Below are positions 23,646-35,569 of a DNA stretch of 64,000 nt, piece after piece; position 1 is the first letter of the stretch; each line of letters begins with the position of its first letter. The stretch is from Sepioteuthis lessoniana (Eukaryota; Mollusca; Cephalopoda; Myopsida; Loliginidae). The notes beneath the pieces were generated by a model. It did not search any database. It worked only from the letters and a program-made list of their open reading frames with translations, and had not been told where the DNA came from. The stretch lies in the NCBI GenBank assembly GCA_963585895.1, contig OY757904.1, forward strand, positions 159,610,896 through 159,674,895. The letters are read 5' to 3'. The position numbers and the translations under genes are program-made.

Positions 23646-23823
23646 TTAAGGAATCAGCACATATGTTGGGCTGCCATGACTTGCTGAGCAGACCAAGTAT
23701 AGAGTTGAATACAATATGGGAACCAATAATTAAGAAGGCTAGATGAAAAAAAATCTGAATAGTAGTAATTCTAGTCAAGTAAGAAAATTAAGTTTAAAAG
23801 TCCCAAAAATTCACTCTGAATTG

Positions 23824-23897
23824 TGGCGTAACAGTTATAGGCGTTGGTTCCCTAAGCTTCTAAGGAGACAATCATCTGGAGTTTGCTGGTTCAATCC
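23824..23897 (+). promoter_or_regulatory. tRNA-like pol III A and B boxes within the Penelope 3' region
   Basis: A-box-like TGGCGTAACAG at 23824-23834 and B-box-like GGTTCAATCC at 23888-23897, with tRNA-like spacing. The second Penelope copy has TAGCGTAACGG, a full match to the A-box consensus TRGYNNANNGG, and the same B box. The intervening GGTTCCCTAAGCTTCTAAGG is shared by both copies. Activity is not shown. Confidence 0.5.
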
Positions 23898-24021
23898 TGA
23901 CTGCTGGCGAGTAACGATACATGAATACTTAACACTTGTACCCGGTTATGACTAACGGAATCAGATCAGGTGACCCCACTTAGTTCGAAGTTCCGTGAAG
24001 GCTCCTGAGTTCGACAAACAC

Positions 24022-24054
24022 CTGAAGAAGGCCGGAGAACATATCAGCCGAAAC
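24022..24054 (+). other. Hammerhead-like core in Penelope terminal repeat
   Basis: CTGAAGA (24022-24028) and GAAAC (24050-24054) enclose a short GGC/GCC stem. Downstream GTTGT/ACAAT can pair, ahead of AGTC. Hammerhead ribozyme motifs are known in Penelope terminal repeats. Here helix I is not continuous and an extra A precedes helix II, so it may be decayed or a coincidence. Confidence 0.3.
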
Positions 24055-24150
24055 GTTGTGGAAATAACAATAAAGATAAAGACAATAGTCCGAAAACCCT
24101 TAATGATAAAAAACACCAAGCTTCGTCTTAGAAATTTAGACAACTGATCG

Positions 24151-24899
24151 AAGTTTATATCATTTTTCACAATCCAATACCCCATAATTTTTACATGTTT
24201 TCCATTTATTATAATCTACCTAATACTTTTATTTATATTCTATCGGTGTTAGGGTCGGGTAAACAGACACTAAGTGGTCAAATGACTCAGTTTTTTGTTC
24301 ACATAATCTCTATATTGAGTTTGATATAATATTTGCCTGATAGTTCTGGTCCTATGTAGCGATTATTAACCCTTCTGTTTCCGCCTCTCGTCCAGTATTT
24401 GTCAGCAATCAATTAGTCATTATTATATCTATATCAACATTTCTAATTCTTTGTGCGTATCGTACATTTATGGGTTTTTGTGTCCAGGCGTTTTTTTTCT
24501 ATTGATTTAGTCTTTGCATTTTTTAAATATATTTTTTGCTGCTTCCGTAGGTTTATCTTTTATGTCTATTTCTTTTGACGTTTGGTCGAATTGTTTAGCA
24601 TATTTATTGCTTTCTTTGCTAATTGAATATTTTTTCTTTTGCCTCTCTTGAGTGTTTACAAACTGGAGAGTCCAATCTGCTGTAATATCTAAGTATTTCT
24701 TTTAATCCATTGTTCTAGACGATTTTTTTTTTACTTCTACAGTCTCCTTTTCAATTACTGGGACTGCGATCGATGCTATTATTATTATTTCTAATGGAAA
24801 AATACAGCCAAAGCCGTTATCATTAGCTATTGTTAGTAATGAAATTTTTCTTTCTGTACCCAAAAATCTGAAAATATAGCAATTCAAAAATAGTACAGC

Positions 24900-24935
<36 letters not shown>

Positions 24936-26694
24936 TGTTATGACCGATTATTAAGGGTCGATAAATAGATAACTCAACACGGACATATGAGGTGCCACAC
25001 AAATGTATCCAAGTCTCTGAGGAGGGTTTCCTTGGTTCAATGTACATGAAGACAGGCAGGGTGCTTATTACAGCTGCAGCTCTCCGCTCTACCAGCTTAG
25101 TTCTTGATTAATATATCCTTTGGGTAAGTCCATTATACTGGTTATAGGTGAGTCACCTACAACACACACACACCCATATATATATATATATATATATATA
25201 CATGGGGTATTTGGCTTTGAAGACGATCATCTTTTTATCAAAAATTTGAAGGGGTGTACTTATTTATGGGCGAGACTATATATTAATGAATGACGAGACA
25301 ATATAAAAGAGACAAGGCTGCTTACATACTTTGATAATTAGCAAACCAGTTCATTAGTCTACTGAGTTTGTTTCTCATCGCTCATCTACTCTATGGCCTT
25401 GTGCTAAGCTTACCTCGCCTTTGCGAATAAATGTAAACGAAGATTACAACTTTCTCATTGTTATTTGAAGAAATATTAAGTTTTCATCGCGTTTTTTTAA
25501 TAATCGACATTTTAAAAAGAAGATATTAGATTTAAGGTTTATATTAGATTACGAGTTCAAAATTTATTTTATTCTTCCAGCATAAAGAAGTTATAATACG
25601 AATCTTTGTAGCAAATTTTAAACTGAGGTAAAGAAATTAGGAAAACATTGAATATTTTTTTAGTCAACATTGAAGGATTTTGTTATATTTCTCATAGAAA
25701 AAAATTGATAGGCATCAGGCAAATTTGGTCACTATCTTTTTTGAAGTTGTGCCAGAGAAACATTGCAATGAAATAGATGTAATTTCATTTTTGGTTTTCT
25801 TGAAAACTTATATTTTAGCTTAAAAATAAAATTCATGATTCAAAGAAAATCTTTTAAAAATCTTTCGTATATTCTTACATTTAGGATTTGTTTTGTTTAG
25901 TTTTCTTTCTTCGTAGAAGTAAATATTTTGCAAAGTTTACTTTAAGCAGTGTCACGTGATTGATTAAAGTTTATTTTTATAATTTCATGTTTTTTCATTC
26001 TTATTAACACCAATGACAGAGTTTTTGAAACACACACACACACACGCGCGCGCGCACATATACATACACGTATGCATACACACATACACGCGCATACACA
26101 CTTGCACCCATACACGCATGCATATACTCAGACACACGTGCGTGCACATACACATACATGCACTTAAACATACGCACACGTACACATGCACACATACGTA
26201 CACACATACACACACACACGTGAACACACACACACACATACACACGCACACACAAAAGTCTTCAACTCTATAACTTTGAGAAGAGTTAGTATTTAGCTTT
26301 ACCTCTCCCAACATAAAGTGTGCAGCAAAAATGGCAAGTTACATTTGAAGGTCGATTGGCAATCGGATCAATAAAGATATAATTAATATTCCATAGAGGT
26401 TGAACTATACTTGGTTCAATGGGGGGAGGTTCTACCGTAAGATTAGAACACTCTGGTCTAGGTTTGCCTTGTTTTTTTCTCCATGTCCCACTCGAAGATT
26501 AGAACATGGATGACGGGGATAAAAATATACAACACATCCCGTAGGTGGTCATTAATTTTCCAAATTTTTATATAAAAAAATTGGGACTGCTTATTTATGG
26601 TCTTGATATTGTTAATACATCACTTAGGCCGAATTTTTCTTCTGCTTTTGTAGGGCGCATAATCCGGTGGAATAGAAGAAAATATTCGTTTTTT
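24151..26694. other. AT-rich region with microsatellites
   Basis: No gene recognised. (TA)n at 24903-24934 and 25160-25201. A 220-bp imperfect CA/CG/TA array at 26029-26255, open in several frames only because of its low complexity. Confidence 0.55.
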
Positions 26695-27420
26695 CTTGAA
26701 GAAATGGAATGGAATAAGGGATTACACATCGAATGAAGGATGAAGAAACATCAGAAAAGTTATATGGCAACTACACAAGAATACTGCGTGGTACTTTGAA
26801 AAAAATCCAAGAAGCAGCACCTAACAAAACTCGTGGTGTAATGGTTAAAGCGATGCACTGCGGAATCATAGTACGCGAGTTCGTACTCCAGTCGCGCTAT
26901 TACGTTCACTTTCGGGCAAATACCCTTGGGAAAGGTATGAACCCCTTATTCTCCCTCCAGCTATGGGTAAATAGTAGGACGGACTAGGTTCTTCAGCCTT
27001 GGTGAGGCAACTAGTCTAGGAGAAGGAAAACTCTGAATTCAAACCTGTTAAACTCCGCTTAAAAAAATTGACCTTGTGTCATATCCTGCCCGAGCGGAGG
27101 GGTTGGTAAATAGTACCTAACAAAACTGCAGCTGTGCAGCTACTTTCCCGTCATTTCACAAACCATTCAAATAAGATGAAGTTGGCACCGCTGGAGAAGT
27201 AAGAACGAATTCATAATCAATGTTCTCCTATCGACTCCAATTCATGGACACACGAATGTTGACCAGCCAACAAAAACTTACATTCACCAATTTTGTATGA
27301 AAAGTGGATGCTGTTTAGGGGACTTCCCAAGAACGATAACTTATTGGGACAAATTACCAGAGAGATTCAATGGAATCCACGCTGTCGGCCCGCCTTGATA
27401 AAGTTGATGATAATGATGGT
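26695..27420 (+). pseudogene. RTE-like LINE 3' end, split by a SINE
   Basis: The C-terminal part of the LINE ORF (CTACACAAGAATACTGCG, i.e. the NCTRMLR block) runs to 26831 and resumes at 27128 (CTGCAGCTGTGCAGCTAC). It ends near 27420 in a decayed GATGATAATGATGG tail. Heavily broken frames. Confidence 0.75.
26832..27114 (+). mobile_element. tRNA-derived SINE, family C, with 13-bp TSD
   Basis: ACCTAACAAAACT is duplicated at 26819-26831 and 27115-27127. The head has TGGTGTAATGGTTAAAGC (A-box region) and GAGTTCGTACTCC (B-box region). The body carries TTGGGAAAGGTATGAACCCC and GGTGAGGCAACTAGTCTAGG; the end is CTGCCCGAGCGGAGGGGTTGG. It sits inside an older LINE and is the best-defined member of the family here. 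Confidence 0.9.
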
Positions 27421-27984
27421 GTAGAAAACATTCTCGAACAGAACTTACTTGGTTCCTGCAAATCCTTCTCCCAAGCAGACAATCATCATTAGACTAAAAT
27501 TTGTTGGGTCAGGGTTATTTCATGACGCCTACAGCAATGTGATGATGGAACCGGGTAATTTTACTACTTATCTAAGAACAAATATGCGTCGGGGTAACTC
27601 GCTAAAAACAATATTTTGCCACCAGATCTCAGCAAGGAGATATATAAATATCTATTTGGAATTTCTAGTCTCATTCCTAATTTTTGTTGAGCTTGCGTGA
27701 ATAAAAACCATATATATTTAATTCAGGGCAGTTGATTTATTATGTTTTATAATATTATTTCTTTATCAGCTTTTTTCTAGGAATGACATTTACTTCGGGA
27801 ATTTTGTTTAAATGTATAATTATTTACTTTACAAAAAATCATTACATAATAAACTTTGATTACAGAGTTACTGATATTATTTTCACAGTAAGAAATTTAA
27901 CTTGTTTAGCACAAAGTCTAAGATTTAAGTTTGTAAATATTGATTTTAAGTGTCCATGTTCTGTTATATTAGCTTTTTAACCAT
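27421..27984. other. AT-rich region, nothing recognised
   Basis: No feature recognised. Confidence 0.5.
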
Positions 27985-28310
27985 TTCACAAGTGCGTAAG
28001 ATTGAATACACTGACTTTATATCCTACAGAGGGGTAAGATTTCCCCAAAATGGATGTCCTGGGTATGACACTAAAGTGCATTTGCTGGTGAGGCTCCTGT
28101 TCAAGTGATCTGGGGAGTGGGAAGCACCCCTTCATTGCTATAACTCCCAGGTCTACTCTGACCCGGAGTGATGAAACCTGTTATGGATCAAACAATTTTG
28201 TGTTCGACAGGACCTTGAGAAAGAAAACCTTGAGAAACAAGTACGCTTCTAACGTACAATGAATGCAATTCCTTAAAATAACCATTGACAGGTTGTCAAT
28301 TAGTTAATAA
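27985..28310 (-). repeat. Dispersed repeat family D
   Basis: Reverse-oriented: CTGGGTATGACACTAAAGTG, GCTGGTGAGGCTCCTG, CAGGTCTACTCTGACCCGG and AACGTACAATGAATGCAATT are shared with 9268 and 43870. Confidence 0.65.
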
Positions 28311-29015
28311 GTGTGTGACAGTATTGACAAAAGAGTGCCACTACTGCTTATTTATTTAACCGTTAAAATAAAATAAATTGAAATAAATATTTTTCCCGCT
28401 AAAATATATATAGTTCTGATATAATATAGAAATTCTCAAAGAAGTGTTAAACAGCATCGACCAAAAACACCTTTTGAAATAATAAAGATTAACTAGTATC
28501 TTAAAAGTGGTGGAAAATTTTATGGTGTGTGATGTCTTGTTGATTGAAATTCTAACAATTTTATGTATCCTGCGAAAATCCTCATCAAAATTCATGAGGA
28601 CGTATGCCAAACCGTTTATTGATTATAATCGATTAGATTATTGTGATATGCATTCCGGAAGAACACGTGCAATTGATTAAGGTGTTTATCCAATGAATAG
28701 AATTGATTAAACAGTCCAATAACTTTAGGATGCAACATCAGAAATTCATGATCAAATTGTCCTGTCCTTTCAAATAAAGCAAAATGAAAGAGAAGAAGAC
28801 GTTTTTATCATTTATATTTACTCAAACTCAGCGAGTAAAAAAATCGTCATTTGTCCAAAAAATGTTTTTAGAAGTTAAACTTGACTTTTAAAGTCAATCA
28901 AAATCTAAAACAAACGATATATATTTATGCATTAAGTGACATAACAGAAATCAGTAACACTTCCATCACTATGAATGCATTTCTATTGTGAAATCATTAT
29001 ACATATATCATTATA

Positions 29016-29084
<69 letters not shown>

Positions 29085-29094
29085 TGGAAATAAG
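28311..29094. other. AT-rich region ending in an (AT)n array
   Basis: No gene recognised. A pure (AT)n array of about 31 units lies at 29020-29081. Confidence 0.6.
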
Positions 29095-29400
29095 TGTAGT
29101 GTAATGGCAATCGTCGTAGGAAATGGACACGGTAACCCGAGTTCAAATCCAGGATGGGGCTGTTTGCATTTCCCATAGCGCTAATACCCTTGGCAAATGT
29201 ATGAATATATATATATATATATATATATTCATATATATTCTCCTCCTAACAATGGATAAATAGTTGGGTAAACTAGGCTCTTTAACTTTGGTATAGTAAC
29301 CAGTCTAAGAAAAGAAAACTCAGGATTCAAACTTTAAAATAGATCTTGTGTTAAATCCTGCTTCAGCAGCGGAAATGGCGAATAAATGCATAAAATATCA
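29095..29400 (+). mobile_element. tRNA-derived SINE, family C
   Basis: TAGTGTAATGGCAATCG (A-box region) and GAGTTCAAATCCAGG (B box) form the head. The body continues CTAATACCCTTGGC and is interrupted by a TA microsatellite at 29207-29237. The tail half (GAAAACTCAGGATTCAAAC) reaches about 29400. Confidence 0.8.
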
Positions 29401-29984
29401 CAATTCTAAGGTCAGTAAGGTCAGTCTTTTTCTATTTACTCATTGTAAAGAGAAACATTCTTTGAATTCAGAATGGTTCTACTTGACTTGTTGATAACTA
29501 AGGCCTGAGAACACAGCCTGCCCTTATTATTTCATCCATAATTGAGAAAAAAAGATCGATTCAGGTTTTCCAAAGAGTATTTTGTAGAAACTATAAAAAA
29601 AAACTGTTTCAACCGGGATTTGTACTCAGTTCATTAGTTCCATTTTCTGTTCTTTCAATAGTTACACTACCTCTCACCTTTTGGTTTGGAATTCACTAAA
29701 AATTCCAACAAATAGAAGTAGAAATTGAAATTAAAAGTTTAAATCTCAATAGACAACGACATACGTACAAAAACTTGCTGATTCAAAATAGGATATCAAT
29801 CATTTATTGTAAATAGAATGATGAATTTTATCAGATTCTGTGTGAAATATTTCCAGTGAATAAAACAGTGAAACTGAAGGTAATATGAAAGTGATCAAAT
29901 ATGAAAAACTTCTTTAAGAACTGAAAAATTTCAAAGAATCATAAAAATATTGGTTATAACCATAAACATTGAAACCTTAGATTC
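29401..29984. other. AT-rich region, nothing recognised
   Basis: No feature recognised. Confidence 0.5.
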
Positions 29985-31445
29985 CAAAGAGAATTAAAGA
30001 TGATTAGACCAAGAAGTCAGTGATATATCGATACACAATCAAAGAAACATCTTCCAGGGAGACTCATACTTGTCACTGCTATTTGATATAACAATATCAC
30101 TAAATTATTTACAAAAAATGTAAAGTAGGCGATAAATTTATTAAGTCGCCAGAAAATATACACTATATCACGTGTATATAGATGATATCAACCTAATTGG
30201 TAAGAATAAAAAAGAATTAGTATCCCTTATATCATTGTCCCTGTGGGTAGAGTGTTCACCAATGGTCTGGGAGACCGGGGTTTAATCCCATGTCGCGTCA
30301 TACCAAAGACTTTAAAAATGGTACTTGATACCTCCTTGTTTAACACTCAGCATTATAAGGTACGTATTAAGGGTAAAGTGGAGTAATCCTGGGAAAGGAG
30401 TAGCGCCCTCCCCTACACCTCGGTGTAGTAGCTATTGAAAAGGGAGCCTTCAGGTCACCCTCAACTGTGGTCGCCAACGTTACTTTTTTTTTTCTTTAGT
30501 ATCCCTTATAAAAACAATAAGAATATACAGCCAGGATATAGGAAAGGAATTTGGCATTGAAAATTTACTATGTTGATAATGAAGAAGAGAAAAACGGACC
30601 GAATAGAATTGCTCAATGAGGAAAGCATCAGAAGTTTTAGAGAAAAAGAAAATGACAAATACCTGGGAAAAAAATCGAAGCGGATATTAAAGGAAAAACA
30701 TAAAAGAAAAACTAAAAGAGGAGTATCTCAGATGAGCAAGAAAACTCCAAACAAAACTCTGCCGCAGAAATCTAATGAAAAGGATACTTACTTGGGTAGT
30801 TTCTCTTATAAGATAGTCTGAACCTTTCTTAAAATGGACAAGAAAGGAATTTGGGCCGTTGAAAAAGAAAATGGATGATGATGCACGAGGCTTTACACCC
30901 AATGTATGATGTAGACACGAAGAAGATTCGCTAGCATTTTGGATTGTGTGGATACAGCAATTTACTGACTGTAAGAATATTTAAAAAAAGAGTAAAGAGA
31001 GAGTGATTACAGCAGCGAAAAAACAAAAATAAAAAACCCTAAAAAACATAGTTGTGAAGAAAAACAACTGCATGGATACAAACTAAAGAAATTTCACATG
31101 AGACGACCTGGAGGACCACAAAGTGAATATAAATGAAAGCAAAAAGATACACAAACTTTTGGATCTTGTCAGAAAAATAAAAATAAACAAACTGTGGCAC
31201 ATGAGGGTGACGGTGATACCAATTGTAGTTGGTACACTTGGAACGGTCCCCAACAGCATGGAAAAAAGACTTAAGTATTTGGAAATCATAGAAAAAAAAA
31301 ACAAGACATATTCAGACCACAGAATGGTTGAGATCGACTTGAATACTCTGAAGAGTTCTCAAAACCTGAAGGGATTTGCTGTCATATAGATTATAGTGAA
31401 AGACTATCATGTAACGCTGGGGCGAAAAATTCACAATACTATTAC
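29985..31445 (+). pseudogene. R2/Dong-like LINE (RLE-type) RT, 3' part, split by a SINE
   Basis: The frame YIDDINLIGKNKKELVSLI (30170-30231) contains the RT catalytic YIDD. It continues beyond the inserted SINE as TIRIYSQDIGKEFGIE. Further on, KLWHMRVTVIPIVVGTLGTV (about 31190-31250) is the block C-terminal to the endonuclease. Most of the zinc finger and RPD motif is missing or unreadable, so a central deletion is likely. The 3' end is near 31445 with an AATAATAAT tail. Confidence 0.75.
30232..30495 (+). mobile_element. tRNA-derived SINE, family A, with 15-bp TSD
   Basis: TTAGTATCCCTTATA is duplicated exactly at 30217-30231 and 30496-30510, inside the LINE RT. Head: GTGGGTAGAGTGTTCACCAA and B box GGTTTAATCC. 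Body: CATACCAAAGACTTTAAAAA, GGAGTAGCGCCCTCCCCTAC, GGTCACCCTCAACTGTGG; T-rich end. A second copy at 46012 is closely similar over its whole length. Confidence 0.9.
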
Positions 31446-32379
31446 TACTGCTACTAAAAAAAATAATAATGCAATTTTAAAATTTTGTTTTGCAGATCAA
31501 ACTTGTTTTTAAGTGAAAACTGAAAATTGATGCCAATTAGGAAAGGTATCAAATAAAATTAACTTTTGAAGTAAACAAATGAATAAATAAATAAATAAAC
31601 AGATAAATAAATTAATAAAATAGCTAATAATTATCAAATCGAAACGCTTGTCAAGAATTGAGAGAGAAAATGTTGTTGAAATGCAGGAATAAACGCTGGC
31701 TAAATGTTTCGCGTTGAATAATTTCTCGGTTTGATTGGCGAAGAGTGTTTCTGTGGAATTGGGACTAAATTGTGTGATGTGGCTGCCAGTAGTCAGTTGT
31801 TGCCAGTAGCAATAATAGCAAAGATTTTTTTCATATGTTACTTGATTCATACTGACTCATGTAAGGCTATTGGCATCGATTGCTGAAGTACGAACTTTGT
31901 TTGTTGGCAGTAACAATTGCCAGCCGGGGCGGTGGCCATCTGTCTCCATGGCAACTGCTGCAACCTTTGTTTTCACCATTGTTGACAGCGTTCTTATCTC
32001 GAATTGCTTATCCGTCTTCCTCACTCTACATACCTGTCTTCGTACTGGATATTTCAAAATAGAAACTTCTAGAAAATTATGGTCTTATATTCTATCAGTA
32101 TAATGAATACATTAGGTCTGAATTATAGCAATTGTATATCCTTTTTCTGATTTGTTTATGCAAATTTCACGGAAAAAAGCAATGGTCAGAACTCTTACTA
32201 ACACACACACACAGATGAACATTTTTTCTCACTGAGAAGTGTTTTGTAAGCAACATAATCTATTATGGTTGGATTTTATTTGATATCAATATAACTTTCT
32301 GTGTGAGGGACTTCTTTGATATAATTTTAGTGAGATAGGTTTGCATACAATAGTTAGTGAGTTTATAATAATCATGATA
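31446..32379. other. AT-rich region, nothing recognised
   Basis: No domain recognised. An (AATA)n patch is at about 31578-31615. A slightly GC-richer stretch at 31740-32040 has short open frames only. Confidence 0.5.
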
Positions 32380-32833
32380 TTTGTGAAAATATGAGATACA
32401 AATTGATCATTAATGCCTGCCTTTTCCCTGAAAACATTTACTTTTTATTTTTCATTTTTTTGACAAAACCTTTTTTTTCATACAATGCCTGGGTTCTGTT
32501 ACCATTTTAAAATAAGCTCAATGAATTTTAATGAAGATAGCTACATAAGGACGCGTTCATAATTAATTGGTAAAATGATTTATGGTTGAATTTTGTTTCG
32601 ATGTTTATCTTGCGGGGGGGGGGCTCTTGTGATGTAATGCTTAGTTTGCAGACAATTGATAGTAAGTTAGATTCTCACTGGGTATTTGGCATTTCAATCC
32701 TTGTTCTAAATGAAGTAAAGCTCAATGAATAACTCTATAACTTTCTAAATCACACCTTCTTAGTTATATTCCATAACTTGTTATTTCACGCTTTCTTTAT
32801 CATAGAAAATACAAATGTTAGATGGGATAGACA

Positions 32834-32890
<57 letters not shown>

Positions 32891-32982
32891 GGGATAAGAA
32901 GTCAAATAAACAAAGATAGAAAGAAGGTTAATACTGAATACTGATAAGGACGGACGTTTATAATCGGTAGATATGAACTAAA

Positions 32983-33060
<78 letters not shown>
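32380..33060. repeat. Segmental duplication, copy 1
   Basis: Nearly identical to 34632-35283, from ATATGAGATACAAATTGATC to TCGGTAGATATGAACTAAA. Differences are a handful of point changes, a G-run of ten against nine, and the lengths of the internal (AT)n arrays (32839-32888 and 32984-33056 here). No coding content is recognised. Confidence 0.9.
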
Positions 33061-33061
33061 A

Positions 33062-33232
33062 ATTCCTTAAGGAAGTACCCGATGAGAATCTGGTATTTCT
33101 TTTCTTGTACAAAGTATAATAAATTGTTATAAAACTTTCTAAATCTCCTCTTCTTAGATACATTTTACATCAAATACTTTCATGTTTTCTTCAAAATAGA
33201 AAAAAAATTGTCAGATGGAACTGACACGGGCA
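33062..33232. repeat. Diverged third copy of the duplicated unit
   Basis: GATGAGAATCTGGTATTTCT, ACTTTCTAAATCTCCTCTTC and AGATGGAACTGACACGGGCA align with the middle of the 32380 unit and end at the same kind of (AT)n array, but with many differences. The unit therefore existed in tandem before the recent duplication. Confidence 0.6.
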
Positions 33233-33379
<147 letters not shown>

Positions 33380-33879
33380 GATGTATATTGATAAGTTCTT
33401 GTATAAACAAAGAAGAGAATGAATGATTAAATTTATTGAAATTTTTATACATGTTCATTCCTCGCTTCAGTGCATTTGACAAAATCAAAACATAACTAAA
33501 GAAGCACCATATAAAAAAAAGGAAAATGGAAAAATCTTCTTCTTTCTCTTGGAGCGGCTGAGAAATTTTCAGCACTCTCTGACTCCCTAATCCACCCATA
33601 TAGCTTGCTAGCTAAGTGCGTATTTAGTTAACACAAAAGTTACCAATAGTTTGATAAAATACTTATTTATGTCAACTTGTACCATCATTATTAATCAATC
33701 CAAATATTTTCAATGCCTTCTATACCCATACAGTACTTCTAAACTAAATTGTGTATTTTATGATAAAAGAACGATTCCAGTCTTCATTCGATTAATTTTT
33801 GTGTTATTATGAGACATTTTTGATTTGTTAGAATTCCTGATCAGATACAGATAGATAAACAAGGAATAAGCGGGCACCA
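33380..33879. other. AT-rich region, nothing recognised
   Basis: No feature recognised. Confidence 0.5.
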
Positions 33880-34130
33880 CTTTATTTATTTCTTCCATGG
33901 TATATCAACCTTTGTGGGTAATTTAATGTTGAAGTTATCTTTCGGGAAGAACGGTGGGGTACTATTTAATTCATAGCTGGTAGGATGAGGATGTTCATGC
34001 CTTTCCCAAAGGTATTAGTCCCAAAATGAACGTAACAGTACGATTGGAATTCGAACTCACTTATTTTGAGACCCCACAGTCTGGCACTCTAGCCATTACG
34101 CAACAGGGATTCCCCTGACACCAACTTGAT
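33880..34130 (-). mobile_element. tRNA-derived SINE, family C
   Basis: Reverse-oriented. The tail block CATGGTATATCAACCTTTG is at left and a well-preserved head at right. The B box reads GAGTTCGAATTCC on the minus strand (34043-34055) and the A-box region reads GCGTAATGGCTAGAGTG (34093-34109). Confidence 0.85.
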
Positions 34131-34631
34131 ATACTTGCGCCTTCCTCCCCACCTCTCTCTCTCTCTCTCTTTTTCTCTCTGTCATATAAGTATATACACT
34201 TATGTTTAGACAGCATTTCTATTTCAATATTTTGGTTTTCTTTAATCAGTAGACCTTCCATTGAGAAGCGAAACAAAAGCTGACAAACTCTTAAATACAA
34301 TTGGTCGATAAACAAAATAAAGTCAAATATGAATCTTATAGTTTGGGTTGCCATAAAATAATGCATAAATGGAAGAATGACAGAATATTCAGAATTTCTT
34401 AAAATAGTGATTGAAAACAGTGAATTAGCTATTGATTCACTCTCCAACAAATACTTGTCTCTTTCGCCATCTCTATTCACCTAAGACTGGTCGAAGAGAA
34501 AGCAAATGCGTCTTCATTCAGGGTTGGTAGTTAGTGTTAAACTAAAAATTTTGACGCCTAACTGGTAAGATAGGCAGAAATATATTCTCGAATTAGAAGC
34601 TACACAATCTTTCTATTTTTATAATATTCAT
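34131..34631. other. AT-rich region with a (CT)n run
   Basis: (CT)n at 34154-34180. No gene recognised. Confidence 0.5.
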
Positions 34632-35088
34632 ATTTGTGAAAAATATGAGATACAAATTGATCATTAATGCCTGCCTTTTCCCTGAAAACATTTACTTTTT
34701 ATTTTTCATTTTTTTGACAAAACCTTTTTTTTCATACAATGCCCAGGTTCTGTTACCATTTTAAAATAAGCTGCATGAATTTTAATGAAGACAGCTACAT
34801 AAGGACGCGTTCATAATTAATTGGTAAAATGATTTATTGTTGAATTTTGTTTCGATGTTTATCTTGCGGGGGGGGGCTCTTGTGATGTAATGCTTAGTTT
34901 GCAGACAATTGATAGTAAGTTAGATTCTCACTGGGTATTTGGCATTTCAATCCTTGTTCTAAATGAAGTAAGGCTCAATGAATAACTCTATAACTTTCTA
35001 AATCACACCTTCTTAGTTATATTCCATAACTTGTTATTTCACGCTTTCTTTATCATAGAAAATACAAATGTTAGATGGGATAGACACA

Positions 35089-35133
<45 letters not shown>

Positions 35134-35283
35134 GGGGATAAGAAGTCAAATACACAAAGATAGAAAGAAGGTTAATACTGAATACTGATAAGGACGGACG
35201 TTTATAATCGGTAGATATGAACTAAACGATATATATATATATATATGTATGTATATATATAGATATATATATATATATGATGA
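34632..35283. repeat. Segmental duplication, copy 2
   Basis: Direct repeat of 32380-33060 at a distance of about 2.25 kb. Its (AT)n arrays are shorter (35092-35132 and 35231-35279). Confidence 0.9.
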
Positions 35284-35504
35284 ATTTTTTAAAATCAATT
35301 TTAGAACGTTAATTGCATCACACATATTTGAAACATAATGCTACTAATGGAAGTAGAACGTTTTAAACTTTCTCAACTTTTTTGTTTCATTTAATAACTT
35401 ATTCGCCTTGGTGAAGGTCAAAAACCAATACGTTTAACGTTGGCAAATAATTCTACCAATAAAATCATCCTCTGAAGACCGTGTGTTTTTTAATCGCTAT
35501 GCAT

Positions 35505-35507
<3 letters not shown>
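35284..35507. other. AT-rich spacer, nothing recognised
   Basis: No feature recognised. Confidence 0.5.
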
Positions 35508-35554
<47 letters not shown>

Positions 35555-35569
35555 GTGCGCGCGTGCGCG

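Larger units (their letters stand above)
23646..24150 (+). mobile_element. Penelope-like element, 3' end
   Basis: Starts inside the C-terminus of the GIY-YIG-containing protein (ESAHMLGCHDLLSRPSIEL...IIKKAR, stop at about 23743-23745). It is followed by a 3' untranslated region and the terminal repeat, read on the plus strand. Homologous to the reverse complement of 51882-52420. The preceding 120 bp is an inverted copy of its own end, so the locus forms a large hairpin with arms of about 110-120 bp and a loop of about 350 bp. Such 5'-truncated copies with inverted pieces are known for Penelope elements. Confidence 0.8.

Noticed and set aside
26013..26314. Long open frames in the 26.0-26.3 kb region on both strands (Cys/Val- or His/Thr-rich)
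   Set aside because: They are produced by the CA/TG-type microsatellite and are open in several frames at once.
30570..30821. Lys-rich open frame as a small nuclear protein
   Set aside because: It is the continuation of the RLE-type LINE after the SINE insertion, out of the original frame in places.
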